Shown in pieces: positions 16,027-24,141 of a DNA stretch of 64,000 nucleotides (position 1 is the stretch's first letter; every line of letters starts with the position of its first letter). Source of the DNA: JAIBJN01 sp963842305 (lineage in GTDB: Bacteria > Actinomycetota > Thermoleophilia > Gaiellales > Gaiellaceae); NCBI GenBank assembly GCA_963842305.1, contig CAWJFW010000003.1:372001-436000 (forward strand), read 5' to 3'. Made by a program: the position numbers and the translations under genes. Under the pieces are notes generated by a model that did no database searches, had not been told where the DNA came from, and saw only the letters and a program-made list of their open reading frames with translations.

Positions 16027-17904
16027 CTACGGGCCCTCGGCCTTGTCCTGCTCCGATTCGACGACGACCAGGTGCCGCTTGCGCGCTCGGCGTACGGCGA
16101 GGACGGCCTGGCGGCTGGCTTCCCTGAGCGGTCCGGGCGTCCGCTCGTCGGCGTCGGGGTACGGCGCGTAGGCCCGCAGAGCGACGGCTCCCACCTGTCC
16201 GGCTGCGGCGCCCCAGGCGAGGAAGGCGACGACCAGCGGCACGGGGACGTAGCCGACGGCGGTCAGCTCGAGGACGTACCAGATGGCGTCGAGGCCCATG
16301 TCGAAGCGAAGAGCGAACGATGCGAGCAGGAGGAGCGGCCCCGTGAAGCCAAGCGCATACACGGCGACCTGGACTGCGCGGCCGCGGTCGCGCACCTGTG
16401 GGAGCCAGAGCCAGGCATGCAGGGAAGGGAGCACGAACAGAAGCGAATACGGGTTCACCGCGGCGACGATGAGCGCCACGATGCCGAGTACGAGCATCGC
16501 CGCGAGGTGCCCGCCGAGCTCCTCCTGCCGTGAGATCGACCGGGTCGGTGTCAGCCGTGGCCTGGCGAGAAGCCAGGCGAGCGCCGAGACGCCGAGCAGG
16601 GCACCCAGCGCGACCACGGGCCAGTCCCCGGCCGTTGGCGCATCGGCCCCGATCGGTCTCCCGGCACCGCTCGGGATGAGCCCGATGGCGACGAAGAGGG
16701 CGAAAACGAGCCCCATCCAGAGCCAGACGGCCAGCCGGCTGAGATAGCTGCGCAGGGCGGGCAGAAGCGCGATGTGACGCCGGCGGCAGCGGGCGAAGAG
16801 ATCGACCGTCGCCGCCAGGAAGGGGATGAGCGCTGCCACGAGCAGGAGCTGCAACGTCCAGCCGTAGAGCAGGCGCGTCCCGAAGTAGAGGTACGACTGG
16901 GTGCCGCTTGCGACCTCGGCGGACTCGTCCAGCGAGGCGACGAGCATCTGCGCGGCGCGCCCGAGCTCTCCGAGGTGGTCGTCATCGAGGCCGGCGACCG
17001 TGTCGCCCTCGGCCGGCCTGGGGCGGCTGCTGCTCGTCGTTATCGTCACGGCCGGCACGCCGTGGGAGACGAACGGCGCCTGCTCGTAGAAGCTGAACGG
17101 GAACCCGAGGTCGATGAGCTGTGCGAGCGCACCGGGTCGCTTCGGCTCGGAGCCCGCCTGGGCCTCGATCGAGTCGGAGGCGGTGGCGAGGAGCGTCGGG
17201 CTCGGCACCCGCGCGGTGTCGCCGGCGAACTCGATCCGCGGCGGTCCGTGCGATGCGAGAGCATCGAGGTTGACGAGGGCCGCCGGGCGGTCGCCGTACG
17301 GGAGACTCTCCACGTAGTGAGCCGCGCCCAGGCCGCCGTACGCGCCGCCGTCTGTCGATACGAGGACGATCGGATGTGCGTGCGCGGCGCTGCCGAGGTC
17401 GCGCGCGAGCTCGAGCAGCGCCCCGGTGCCCGACGCGTTGTCGTCGGCACCCGGTGAGACGCCGATGTTGTCGCGGTGGGCCAGAACCACGATCGGGCGC
17501 TGCGCCTGGGCCGCGGCGGGCCCGGAACGCGGCGCGACGGCGATGAGGTTGATCAGCTCCTCGGTGCCCAGCCCCGGGATGTCGGCCGAGAACGTCTGGC
17601 GCTCGACCGTGAAGCCGTAGCCCTCGAGCCGGTCCTGAGCCCAGTCCGCTGCCTCCTTCTGTCCGCTCGACCCCGGGGTGCGGTTCGGAAACTGTGTCAG
17701 CTCCTGGGTGAACTGCAACGCGGTCGCCTGGTCGAAGAACGGCTGTGTGCGGGGAGGCGGAAGGGCGTCGGGTCGTCCGACGCTGAAGGCGGCGACGAGT
17801 ACAGGCACGGCGACGACGAGCCAGGCGGCGCGATAGATGCGCGCCGAGACCGGCCGCTCGAGGGACCCGCGCCGCGGCCGACGGCGTGGCGCTTCTGCGG
17901 CCAT
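16027..17904 (-). CDS. M28-family zinc peptidase with C-terminal membrane domain
   Basis: The 625-residue protein has an N-terminal anchor (about 25-45) and an extracytoplasmic M28 aminopeptidase-like domain (about 60-345). Metal-site motifs are AHRDN and GADDNASGTGALLELAR; the usual catalytic EE pair is replaced by TDGG in LVSTDGGAYGG, which may impair catalysis. LVNLDA supplies a further ligand. The C-terminal half contains about seven or eight membrane helices. A minus-strand TACACT (17915-17920) ends 10 nt before ATG 17904. It converges with moeA, stops 3 bp apart. Substrate unknown. Confidence 0.83.
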   Translation of the reverse strand: MAAEAPRRRPRRGSLERPVSARIYRAAWLVVAVPVLVAAFSVGRPDALPPPRTQPFFDQATALQFTQELTQFPNRTPGSSGQKEAADWAQDRLEGYGFTVERQTFSADIPGLGTEELINLIAVAPRSGPAAAQAQRPIVVLAHRDNIGVSPGADDNASGTGALLELARDLGSAAHAHPIVLVSTDGGAYGGLGAAHYVESLPYGDRPAALVNLDALASHGPPRIEFAGDTARVPSPTLLATASDSIEAQAGSEPKRPGALAQLIDLGFPFSFYEQAPFVSHGVPAVTITTSSSRPRPAEGDTVAGLDDDHLGELGRAAQMLVASLDESAEVASGTQSYLYFGTRLLYGWTLQLLLVAALIPFLAATVDLFARCRRRHIALLPALRSYLSRLAVWLWMGLVFALFVAIGLIPSGAGRPIGADAPTAGDWPVVALGALLGVSALAWLLARPRLTPTRSISRQEELGGHLAAMLVLGIVALIVAAVNPYSLLFVLPSLHAWLWLPQVRDRGRAVQVAVYALGFTGPLLLLASFALRFDMGLDAIWYVLELTAVGYVPVPLVVAFLAWGAAAGQVGAVALRAYAPYPDADERTPGPLREASRQAVLAVRRARKRHLVVVESEQDKAEGP

Positions 17905-17973
17905 GAGCCAGGCAAGTGTAGATGCGCCACCGGCAGCATCGGCGGTTCGGCTCGATCTGCCCCGGGCCGTCCC

Positions 17974-17979
17974 TATCCT
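17974..17979 (+). promoter_or_regulatory. -10 box of the two-component operon
   Basis: TATCCT ends 10 nt before ATG 17990 in the divergent gap with the M28 peptidase gene. Confidence 0.4.
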
Positions 17980-17989
17980 TAGCGCAGCG

Positions 17990-18691
17990 ATGGAAGCTCG
18001 GCCAACGGTGCTCCTCGTGGACGACGAGGAGTCGGTGCAGAAAGTCCTCACGTATCCGCTCGAACGGGAGGGCTACCGCGTCGTCCAGGCCCGCGACGGC
18101 GAAGAGGCGCTCGAGCGCTACCGGTCGGAGACGATCGATCTCGTGATCCTCGACCTCATGCTCCCCCGGCTCGACGGCCTCGCAGTCTGCCGGCGCCTCC
18201 GGGAGGAGCGCAGCGCGGTGCCGATCATCATGCTCACGGCCCGCGGCGACGAGGGCGACAAGGTGCTCGGCCTCGAGCTGGGGGCGGACGACTACATCAC
18301 GAAGCCGTTCTCGATCCGAGAGTTCATGAGCCGCGTGCGCGCGCTTCTGCGCCGTGCGCAGCTGCCTGCGCCCAGCGGGCGGCACGAGGTGATCGAGGCT
18401 GACGGAATCCGGATCGACACTGCGAGGCGAACGGTCGAGGCTCACGGCGACCCTGTGCAGCTCACCTATCTCGAGTTCGAGCTCCTGCGCATGCTGGCGA
18501 CCAGCCCTGGACGCGTTTTCACGCGAAAAGCGCTGCTCGACGAGCTCTGGGGCGGTTCCGACTTCCGCGACCCCCGGACGATCGACGTCCACGTCCGGCA
18601 CCTGCGGGAGAAGCTCGAGGAGAACCCGGGCGAGCCAGACTTGATCTTCACCGTCCGGGGAGCGGGCTACCGGTTCCGCGACGCCCGATGA
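17990..18691 (+). CDS. OmpR/PhoB-type response regulator
   Basis: A 233-residue transcription regulator. The receiver domain (residues 5-120) has acidic pocket DDEE (11-14), phosphoacceptor D55 in VILDLMLP, Thr in MLTARGDEGD and Lys in DDYITKPF. The winged-helix domain (about 135-230) has LTYLEFELLRML, FTRKALLDELWG and IDVHVRHLREKLE. It closely resembles PhoP/RegX-type regulators. Its stop overlaps the histidine kinase start by 4 nt. Targets are unknown. Confidence 0.93.
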   Translation: MEARPTVLLVDDEESVQKVLTYPLEREGYRVVQARDGEEALERYRSETIDLVILDLMLPRLDGLAVCRRLREERSAVPIIMLTARGDEGDKVLGLELGADDYITKPFSIREFMSRVRALLRRAQLPAPSGRHEVIEADGIRIDTARRTVEAHGDPVQLTYLEFELLRMLATSPGRVFTRKALLDELWGGSDFRDPRTIDVHVRHLREKLEENPGEPDLIFTVRGAGYRFRDAR

Positions 18692-20118
18692 GAAGGCCGC
18701 CGCTCATCAGCCTCAGCGTCAAGGTCGGCCTCATTCTCTTCGCGGTCGTGGGCGGGGCGCTCGCCATCGTCTACATCGCCGTCGTGCCGCAGCTCGAAAG
18801 CCGTCTCGTCGATGCGAAGATCGAGGAGCTGGAACATGCAGCTCCGGCGGTCGCCGAGCAGGTCCGAGGCCTGGATTACCGGGACATGCAGACGAGAGCA
18901 CAGGAGCAGGCGGAAAGCCTCGACTCGCGCGTCATCGTGCTCGAGGAGGTCACCGACGATCAGCTGCGGAACGTCGCCGACTCGCGCAACAACCCACTCG
19001 GAGACTTCAAGGTCGACCCGTTCGCGCTCGAGGCGAATCGCAGTGGACGAAGCGCTTCGGGCCGCGCCGAGTACGAGGGCCAGCAGTATGCGGAGTACGC
19101 TGCGTCGCTCGGCGACGGCCAGGTGCTGCTCCTGGCGGCGCCGCTCGACGACGTGCTCGCCAACGTCCGGCTCATGCGCCGAGCGCTCGTGGCTGCGGGC
19201 GCCGCGGCGCTCTCGATCTCCTGGCTCGTGGGCTACCTGCTCGCGCTCCGCTTCACGCGCCGGATTCGCCGGCTCGAGGCCGCGGCCGAGCGGCTCGCGG
19301 ACGGAGACTTCGAGACGCCGGTCGTCGACGGAGGCCGCGACGAGGTCGGTCAGCTTGCGGATGCCTTCGACAGCATGCGCGCGCGTCTTGCCGTCCTCGA
19401 CCGTGCGCGTCGGGAGTTCATCGCCAACGCCTCGCACGAGCTGAGAACGCCCTTGTTCTCCCTCGGTGGCTTCGTCGAGCTTCTCGACGACGACGACATG
19501 GACCCCGACGTGCGCCGGGACTTCCTCGCCGAGATGCGGGACCAGATCGACCGTCTCACGCGGCTCGCGACCGATCTGCTCGACCTGTCGCGCCTCGACG
19601 CAGGCCAGCTCGAGGTCGAGATCGGGCGGTTCGATCTCGCGGCCGCCGCGCGCCTCGTTGGCGACGATTTCCGGGCAGTCGCGGAAGCCGGCGACCACGA
19701 GCTGCAAGTCGAGGCCGATGTTCCGGTGGACGCCCTCGGCGACGAGGTGCGCGTGCAGCAGATCGTACGCGCGCTCGTTGAGAACGCGATTCGCCACACC
19801 CCGACGGGGACGACAGCGATCGTCCGCGTCTTACGGCGGGGTAACGCGGCGGTGCTCGAGGTCCGTGACGACGGGCCCGGCATCCCGACCGAGGATCAGA
19901 AGCACCTTTTCCAGCGCTTCTATCGCGCCGCCGGGGGCAAGGCATCGGGTAGCGGCCTGGGACTCGCGATCGCCTCCGAGCTCGCCTCGAGGCTCGGCGG
20001 GTCGATCGAGCTGTCGTCACGGCCGGGCGCAACGGTTTTCACGTTGAATCTGCCTCTGGCCGAAACGGCGGCGGCGAAGCCGCGAGGAGACCTCGTGGCA
20101 GATGCCGCAAGCCAGTGA
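18688..20118 (+). CDS. Membrane sensor histidine kinase
   Basis: Partner of the preceding regulator, 476 residues. Two membrane helices (about 9-31 and 168-190) bracket an extracytoplasmic sensor region rich in acidic residues. A HAMP domain follows (about 190-242). The HisKA domain has SHELRTPL with phosphoacceptor His near 250. The ATPase domain has N box VENAIRH, G1 DDGPGIP, F box HLFQRFYR and G2 GSGLGLAIA. The signal sensed is unknown. Confidence 0.93.
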   Translation: MRRPPLISLSVKVGLILFAVVGGALAIVYIAVVPQLESRLVDAKIEELEHAAPAVAEQVRGLDYRDMQTRAQEQAESLDSRVIVLEEVTDDQLRNVADSRNNPLGDFKVDPFALEANRSGRSASGRAEYEGQQYAEYAASLGDGQVLLLAAPLDDVLANVRLMRRALVAAGAAALSISWLVGYLLALRFTRRIRRLEAAAERLADGDFETPVVDGGRDEVGQLADAFDSMRARLAVLDRARREFIANASHELRTPLFSLGGFVELLDDDDMDPDVRRDFLAEMRDQIDRLTRLATDLLDLSRLDAGQLEVEIGRFDLAAAARLVGDDFRAVAEAGDHELQVEADVPVDALGDEVRVQQIVRALVENAIRHTPTGTTAIVRVLRRGNAAVLEVRDDGPGIPTEDQKHLFQRFYRAAGGKASGSGLGLAIASELASRLGGSIELSSRPGATVFTLNLPLAETAAAKPRGDLVADAASQ

Positions 20119-20142
20119 GCGTGCAAGACGTTTCGGCGTCAC

Positions 20143-20148
20143 TACGAT
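20143..20148 (+). promoter_or_regulatory. -10 box for leaderless htrA-like gene
   Basis: TACGAT ends 9 nt before GTG 20158. Confidence 0.4.
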
Positions 20149-20157
20149 GAGTCGGAC

Positions 20158-21399
20158 GTGACCCGCCCGGGGGCCATCGCTGTCATCGCCGTCGTGTCCG
20201 CTCTCTTGGGCGGCACGCTTGCGCTTGCGCTCGGGAAGGCGGTGGGCTGGATCGACGACGACGGCGCGCAGGTGCAGACGGTGCTGGTGCCGACGCCGGA
20301 CGACCCGACGGCCGCGGCCGACGATGCCGGGAGCGCGGCAAGGCCGCTCGTCGGGAACGGCTTCGACGCCGCCCAGCTCTACCGCAAGCGCGCGGGCGGA
20401 GTGGTCACGATCTATGCGCTCTTCGGCGAGGGGGGCTTCGGCGCCGCCGATGTCACCGCATCTCAGGGATCGGGCTTCGTCGTCTCCGACGAGGGCTACA
20501 TCCTCACGAACTCCCACGTCGTGACGACGGCCGGCGAGTCTGCTCCGGACGAGACTCCGGTCGCCGCCGACACGATCTACGTTCAGTTCAAGGACGGCGA
20601 GCGGGTTCCGGCGAAGATCGTCGGCTGGGACCTCTTCGACGACGTTGGGCTTCTCAAGGTCAATCCGGACCATCATCCGCTCACACCGGTCCCGCTCGGC
20701 GACTCGAGCGCCGTGGTCGTCGGCGAGCCGGTCGCTGCCATCGGCAGCCCGTTCGGCCAGGAGAGCTCGCTGAGCGTCGGTGTCGTCTCGGCGACCGAGC
20801 GGTCGATCGACTCGATCACCTCGGGCTTCAAGCTCGTCGATGCGATCCAGACCGACGCCCCGATCAACCGCGGCAACTCGGGCGGCCCGATGTTCAACGC
20901 CCACGGCGACGTGATCGGCATCAACGCGCAGATCCGGAGCGAGTCCGGCACCGCCGAGGGCGTGGGCTTCGCAGTTCCGATCAACGCAGCGAGGCGATCG
21001 ATGGACCAACTGATTCAGACAGGCAAGGTGCGCTACGCCTGGCTCGGGGTCACCACACAGACCGTGACGCCGAGAATCGCCGAGCGATTCGGCTTCCCTG
21101 CGGAGCGGGGCGCGGCCGTCCAGTCGGTCGCCGACGGAAGCCCCGCGGACCACGCCGGACTGATGGGCGGCGGCTCCGAACAGGAGGTCGACGGGCTGCC
21201 GTTCTGCCCGGGAGGGGACATCATCGTCGAGATCGACGGCATTCCGGTTCACTCAGCCGAGGACGTTGTCAGGGCTGTCAACCAGCAGCGGTTCCCCGGC
21301 GAGGAGATCCACCTGGTCGTGCTTCGTGGCAGCCAGCGGCTCGAGCTCGAGGCGAGGCTCGGCGACCGGCCGGCGAATCCGCCGGAGCTCGCCTGCTAG
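20158..21399 (+). CDS. HtrA/DegP-like trypsin-family serine protease with PDZ domain
   Basis: A membrane-anchored envelope quality-control protease, 413 residues. A signal anchor (about 5-25) precedes the protease domain with His in TNSHVV (about 120), Asp in FDDVGLLKV (about 161) and nucleophile Ser in NRGNSGGPM (about 241). A single PDZ domain (about 290-400) contains DGSPADHAGL and IVEIDG. The start is GTG 20158. Following the two-component pair, it is likely an envelope stress gene, as in other actinobacterial two-component/HtrA clusters; regulation by that system is inference. Confidence 0.92.
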   Translation: MTRPGAIAVIAVVSALLGGTLALALGKAVGWIDDDGAQVQTVLVPTPDDPTAAADDAGSAARPLVGNGFDAAQLYRKRAGGVVTIYALFGEGGFGAADVTASQGSGFVVSDEGYILTNSHVVTTAGESAPDETPVAADTIYVQFKDGERVPAKIVGWDLFDDVGLLKVNPDHHPLTPVPLGDSSAVVVGEPVAAIGSPFGQESSLSVGVVSATERSIDSITSGFKLVDAIQTDAPINRGNSGGPMFNAHGDVIGINAQIRSESGTAEGVGFAVPINAARRSMDQLIQTGKVRYAWLGVTTQTVTPRIAERFGFPAERGAAVQSVADGSPADHAGLMGGGSEQEVDGLPFCPGGDIIVEIDGIPVHSAEDVVRAVNQQRFPGEEIHLVVLRGSQRLELEARLGDRPANPPELAC

Positions 21400-21404
21400 G
21401 GCCG

Positions 21405-21410
21405 TAGACT
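21405..21410 (+). promoter_or_regulatory. -10 box for leaderless DNA methyltransferase gene
   Basis: TAGACT ends 7 nt before GTG 21418. Confidence 0.5.
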
Positions 21411-21417
21411 GGGACGG

Positions 21418-22308
21418 GTGCCGGTGCTGCCCAGCGAGGATCTCGTTCTCCTCGGCGACAACCTGGACGTGCTGCCGCGCTTCGCCGACGGCTGTTTCCA
21501 GCTGATCTACGCTGACCCGCCGTTCAACACCGGGCGGCGACAGGAGCGGCTGACCCTCGCCACCGAAGTGCACACGGAAGGCGACCGAACGGGATTCGGC
21601 GGAAGGCGGTACGCGACCGAGGTGCTCGCCCGGTCGTCCTTCGCGGATTCGTTCGAGGACTACCTCGGCTTCCTCGAGCCCCGGCTGCGGGAGCTCCACA
21701 GGCTTCTGGGCGCCGAGGGGACCCTGTACCTCCATCTCGACTACCGCGAGGCGCACTATGCGAAGGTGCTGCTCGACGGAATCTTCGGACGCGAGTGCTT
21801 CCTGAACGAGATCGTCTGGGCCTACGACTACGGTGCCCGTCCCCGTCGGCGTTGGCCGGCGAAGCACGACACGATCCTCGTCTACGTCAAGGATCCAGAC
21901 CGCTACTGGTTCGACGCCGAGGCCGTCGAACGCGAGCCGTACATGGCTCCGGGCCTCGTCACGGCGGAGAAGGCGGAGCGGGGCAAGCTCCCGACCGACG
22001 TGTGGTGGCACACGATTGTCTCGCCCACGGGGAAGGAGAAGACCGGCTATCCGACCCAGAAGCCGGAGGGGGTGCTTCGCCGGATCGTGCAGGCGTCGTC
22101 GCGGCCGAACGATTGGTGCCTCGACCCGTTCGCCGGCTCGGGAACGCTGGGGTCGGTCTGCGGTCAGCTCGGACGCCGCTTCGTCCTCATCGACTCGAGT
22201 TCCGAGGCGGTCGAAGTGGCCAGCCAGCGTGTCGAGCGGTTTTGTCGGCGCGGGCTGCGGGTACCTGCCGTTCAGGGTCGCGAGCCGGCGAGAACCGGCA
22301 GGCGGTAG
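21418..22308 (+). CDS. Orphan DNA N6-adenine/N4-cytosine methyltransferase, beta class
   Basis: A 296-residue SAM-dependent DNA methyltransferase. Catalytic motif IV DPPFNTG (residues 33-39) comes first and the SAM-binding motif DPFAGSGTLGS (about 235-245) near the end, the order of the beta class. Between them are LYLHLDYREAHYAK and a probable target-recognition stretch with NEIVWAYDYG and WWHTIVSPTGKEKTGYPTQKP, which resembles type III or CcrM-like enzymes. No restriction endonuclease gene is adjacent. It is probably a solitary epigenetic methylase; its target sequence cannot be inferred. Confidence 0.88.
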   Translation: MPVLPSEDLVLLGDNLDVLPRFADGCFQLIYADPPFNTGRRQERLTLATEVHTEGDRTGFGGRRYATEVLARSSFADSFEDYLGFLEPRLRELHRLLGAEGTLYLHLDYREAHYAKVLLDGIFGRECFLNEIVWAYDYGARPRRRWPAKHDTILVYVKDPDRYWFDAEAVEREPYMAPGLVTAEKAERGKLPTDVWWHTIVSPTGKEKTGYPTQKPEGVLRRIVQASSRPNDWCLDPFAGSGTLGSVCGQLGRRFVLIDSSSEAVEVASQRVERFCRRGLRVPAVQGREPARTGRR

Positions 22309-22342
22309 GTTTCAGCACCATCTGCAGCGGCACCTTTCGCGC

Positions 22343-22771
22343 GTGAGCACCGAGAACGGAATGTCAGCAAGGGTCGTCTCGCTTGTCATCCCAGCCAAGG
22401 CGGAGTACATCGCTCTCGGCCGCCTGGCACTGACGGGCCTCCTGCGCGCGCGGGCGGTGGAGCCCGAGGTGATCGCGGACGTCAAGCTGGCGCTCACGGA
22501 AGCCTGCTCGAACTCCATTCGCCACGCGTACGCCGACGGGCGGCGGGGAGAGGTCGAGATTCGCTACGAGCTCGCCGACTCGAGCCTCGCGGTCGAGGTG
22601 TGGGACGAGGGTGCCGGCTTCGACTCGAATCGCCTCGACTCTGATCCGGCGGAGCTCGACGAGGGCGGTCTCGGCATCGCGATTATCCGTGCGCTCACCG
22701 ACGATCTGAGCATCGGCCGGCGTGCCGGCGAGACCGGCTACTGCGTCCGTTTCACGAAGAGCCTGTCCTAG
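22343..22771 (+). CDS. RsbW-like serine protein kinase / anti-sigma factor
   Basis: The 142-residue GHKL ATPase of the RsbW/SpoIIAB type has N box ALTEACSNSIRHAY, G1 DEGAGFD and G2 GGLGIAIIRALTD. Such proteins bind and inhibit sigma-B-type factors and phosphorylate STAS anti-anti-sigma proteins. No sigma factor or STAS gene adjoins it, so the partner is elsewhere. The start is GTG 22343; ATG 22361 is an alternative. A TAGGTT at about 22306-22311, overlapping the methyltransferase stop, could be the -10 with a short leader. Confidence 0.86.
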   Translation: MSTENGMSARVVSLVIPAKAEYIALGRLALTGLLRARAVEPEVIADVKLALTEACSNSIRHAYADGRRGEVEIRYELADSSLAVEVWDEGAGFDSNRLDSDPAELDEGGLGIAIIRALTDDLSIGRRAGETGYCVRFTKSLS

Positions 22772-22822
22772 AGAGGGGTTTCCCCCAAACCCTCCTGGAG
22801 TCGGAGCGCCCGGCCCGAGCGG

Positions 22823-22828
22823 TATCGT
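22823..22828 (+). promoter_or_regulatory. -10 box for leaderless treT
   Basis: TATCGT ends 8 nt before GTG 22837. Confidence 0.45.
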
Positions 22829-22836
22829 CCGCCTCC

Positions 22837-24120
22837 GTGCAGCTTCAGCTGGTCAACGTCGGGACGAAGCTGTTGACCGAGTACGCGTCGATTGCGACGC
22901 GCGGTCTCATGGATCAGATCCGCGAGCTCGCCGGTCCGCTCGAAGGCAAGCGCGTACTACACCTCTCAGCGACCGCGTTTGGCGGAGGCGTGGCCGAGAT
23001 TCTTTACACGCTCGTGCCACTCATGCGAGACGCGGGGCTCGACGTCGAATGGCGGATCATCCAGGGCGGGGACGAGTTCTTCGACGTCACGAAGGCGATC
23101 CACAACGGCCTCCAGGGCGATCCGACCGGTCTTGTCCCGGAGCAGGAGGAGATCTTCGAGCGCTACCAGGTCCTGAATGCGGATGCGCTCGAGGGCAACT
23201 ACGACTTCGTCATCGTCCACGATCCGCAGCCGGCCGGCGTGATCGCGCACGCACGTGACGTGGGCCGCCACTGGACGTGGCGGTGCCATATCGATCTCTC
23301 GGAGCCGAATCGCGCCGTCCTCGACTTCCTGCTTCCGGCGATCTGCACGTACGACGCGGCAGTCTTCCACCGCCGCCAGTACGTTCCGCGCACGGACTCC
23401 CTCCCGACCGCGTGGATCTGGCCCCCGGCCATCGACCCGCTGGCTCCGAAGAACATGGCTCTGTCGGCCGAGGATGCCAGCTACATCGTCGACCAGTTCG
23501 GCATCGACGTCACTCGTCCCCTGATCACCCAGGTGAGCCGCTTCGACCCCTGGAAGGATCCTCTCGGCGTCATCGATGCGTGGCGAGTCGTGCGAGAGTC
23601 GCATGCGGACGTGCAACTTGCCCTCGTTGGCTCGATGGCGCACGACGACCCAGAGGGCTGGGAGTACTACAACCGAACGGTCGCGGCGGCCGACGGCGAC
23701 CCCGACATCTTCATTCTCTCGAACCTCAACAACGTCGGCTCCGTCGAGGTGAACGCGTTCCAGGTCCACTCGGCCGCTGTCCTGCAGAAGTCGATCCGGG
23801 AGGGCTTCGGCCTGACCGTGACCGAGGCGCTCTGGAAGGGTCGGCCGGTCGTGGCCGGACGGGTCGGCGGGATCGTCGACCAGGTCCAGGACGGTGAGAC
23901 CGGCCACCTTGTCTCGACGGTCGAGGAGTGCGCCGAACGCACGCGGCTCGTACTCGACACCCCGGGGGACAGCCGCGAGCTGGCCCTCAGGGGCAAGGAA
24001 TATGTCCGACGCCACTTCCTCACGCCCCGACTCCTGCGCGACTGGCTCGTTCAATTCAACGAGCTGGAAGGAAACGCCACCGAGGTGCGCGAGCTGGCCG
24101 AGTCCCTGCGCGGCGCGTAG
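22837..24120 (+). CDS. treT: Trehalose synthase TreT-like GT4 glycosyltransferase
   Basis: TreT makes trehalose from NDP-glucose and glucose, reversibly. The protein has 427 residues and the GT-B fold. Near the start are VLHLSATAFGGGVAEILYTLVP and WRIIQGGDEFFDVTKAIHNGLQG, which are hallmarks of TreT rather than generic GT4 enzymes. The donor site has SRFDPWKDP, the catalytic region REGFGLTVTEALWKGRPVVAGRVGGI, and DGETGHLV. A GT20 gene follows 21 bp downstream. Annotation as TreT rests on overall pattern; a closely related disaccharide synthase is possible. Confidence 0.86.
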   Translation: MQLQLVNVGTKLLTEYASIATRGLMDQIRELAGPLEGKRVLHLSATAFGGGVAEILYTLVPLMRDAGLDVEWRIIQGGDEFFDVTKAIHNGLQGDPTGLVPEQEEIFERYQVLNADALEGNYDFVIVHDPQPAGVIAHARDVGRHWTWRCHIDLSEPNRAVLDFLLPAICTYDAAVFHRRQYVPRTDSLPTAWIWPPAIDPLAPKNMALSAEDASYIVDQFGIDVTRPLITQVSRFDPWKDPLGVIDAWRVVRESHADVQLALVGSMAHDDPEGWEYYNRTVAAADGDPDIFILSNLNNVGSVEVNAFQVHSAAVLQKSIREGFGLTVTEALWKGRPVVAGRVGGIVDQVQDGETGHLVSTVEECAERTRLVLDTPGDSRELALRGKEYVRRHFLTPRLLRDWLVQFNELEGNATEVRELAESLRGA

Positions 24121-24128
24121 ACCCCGAC

Positions 24129-24134
24129 TAGGGT
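24129..24134 (+). promoter_or_regulatory. -10 box for leaderless GT20 gene
   Basis: TAGGGT ends 7 nt before ATG 24142, 8 bp after the treT stop. Confidence 0.45.
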
Positions 24135-24141
24135 TTCCGCC

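Noticed and set aside
18516..18529. TTTTCACGCGAAAA, similar to the parS core
   Set aside because: The central CACGTG is CACGCG, it lies inside a response-regulator gene 13 kb from parB, and a single imperfect site is not convincing.
20037..20050. TTTTCACGTTGAAT, a second parS-like sequence
   Set aside because: Core mismatch (CACGTT) and coding location; expected by chance.
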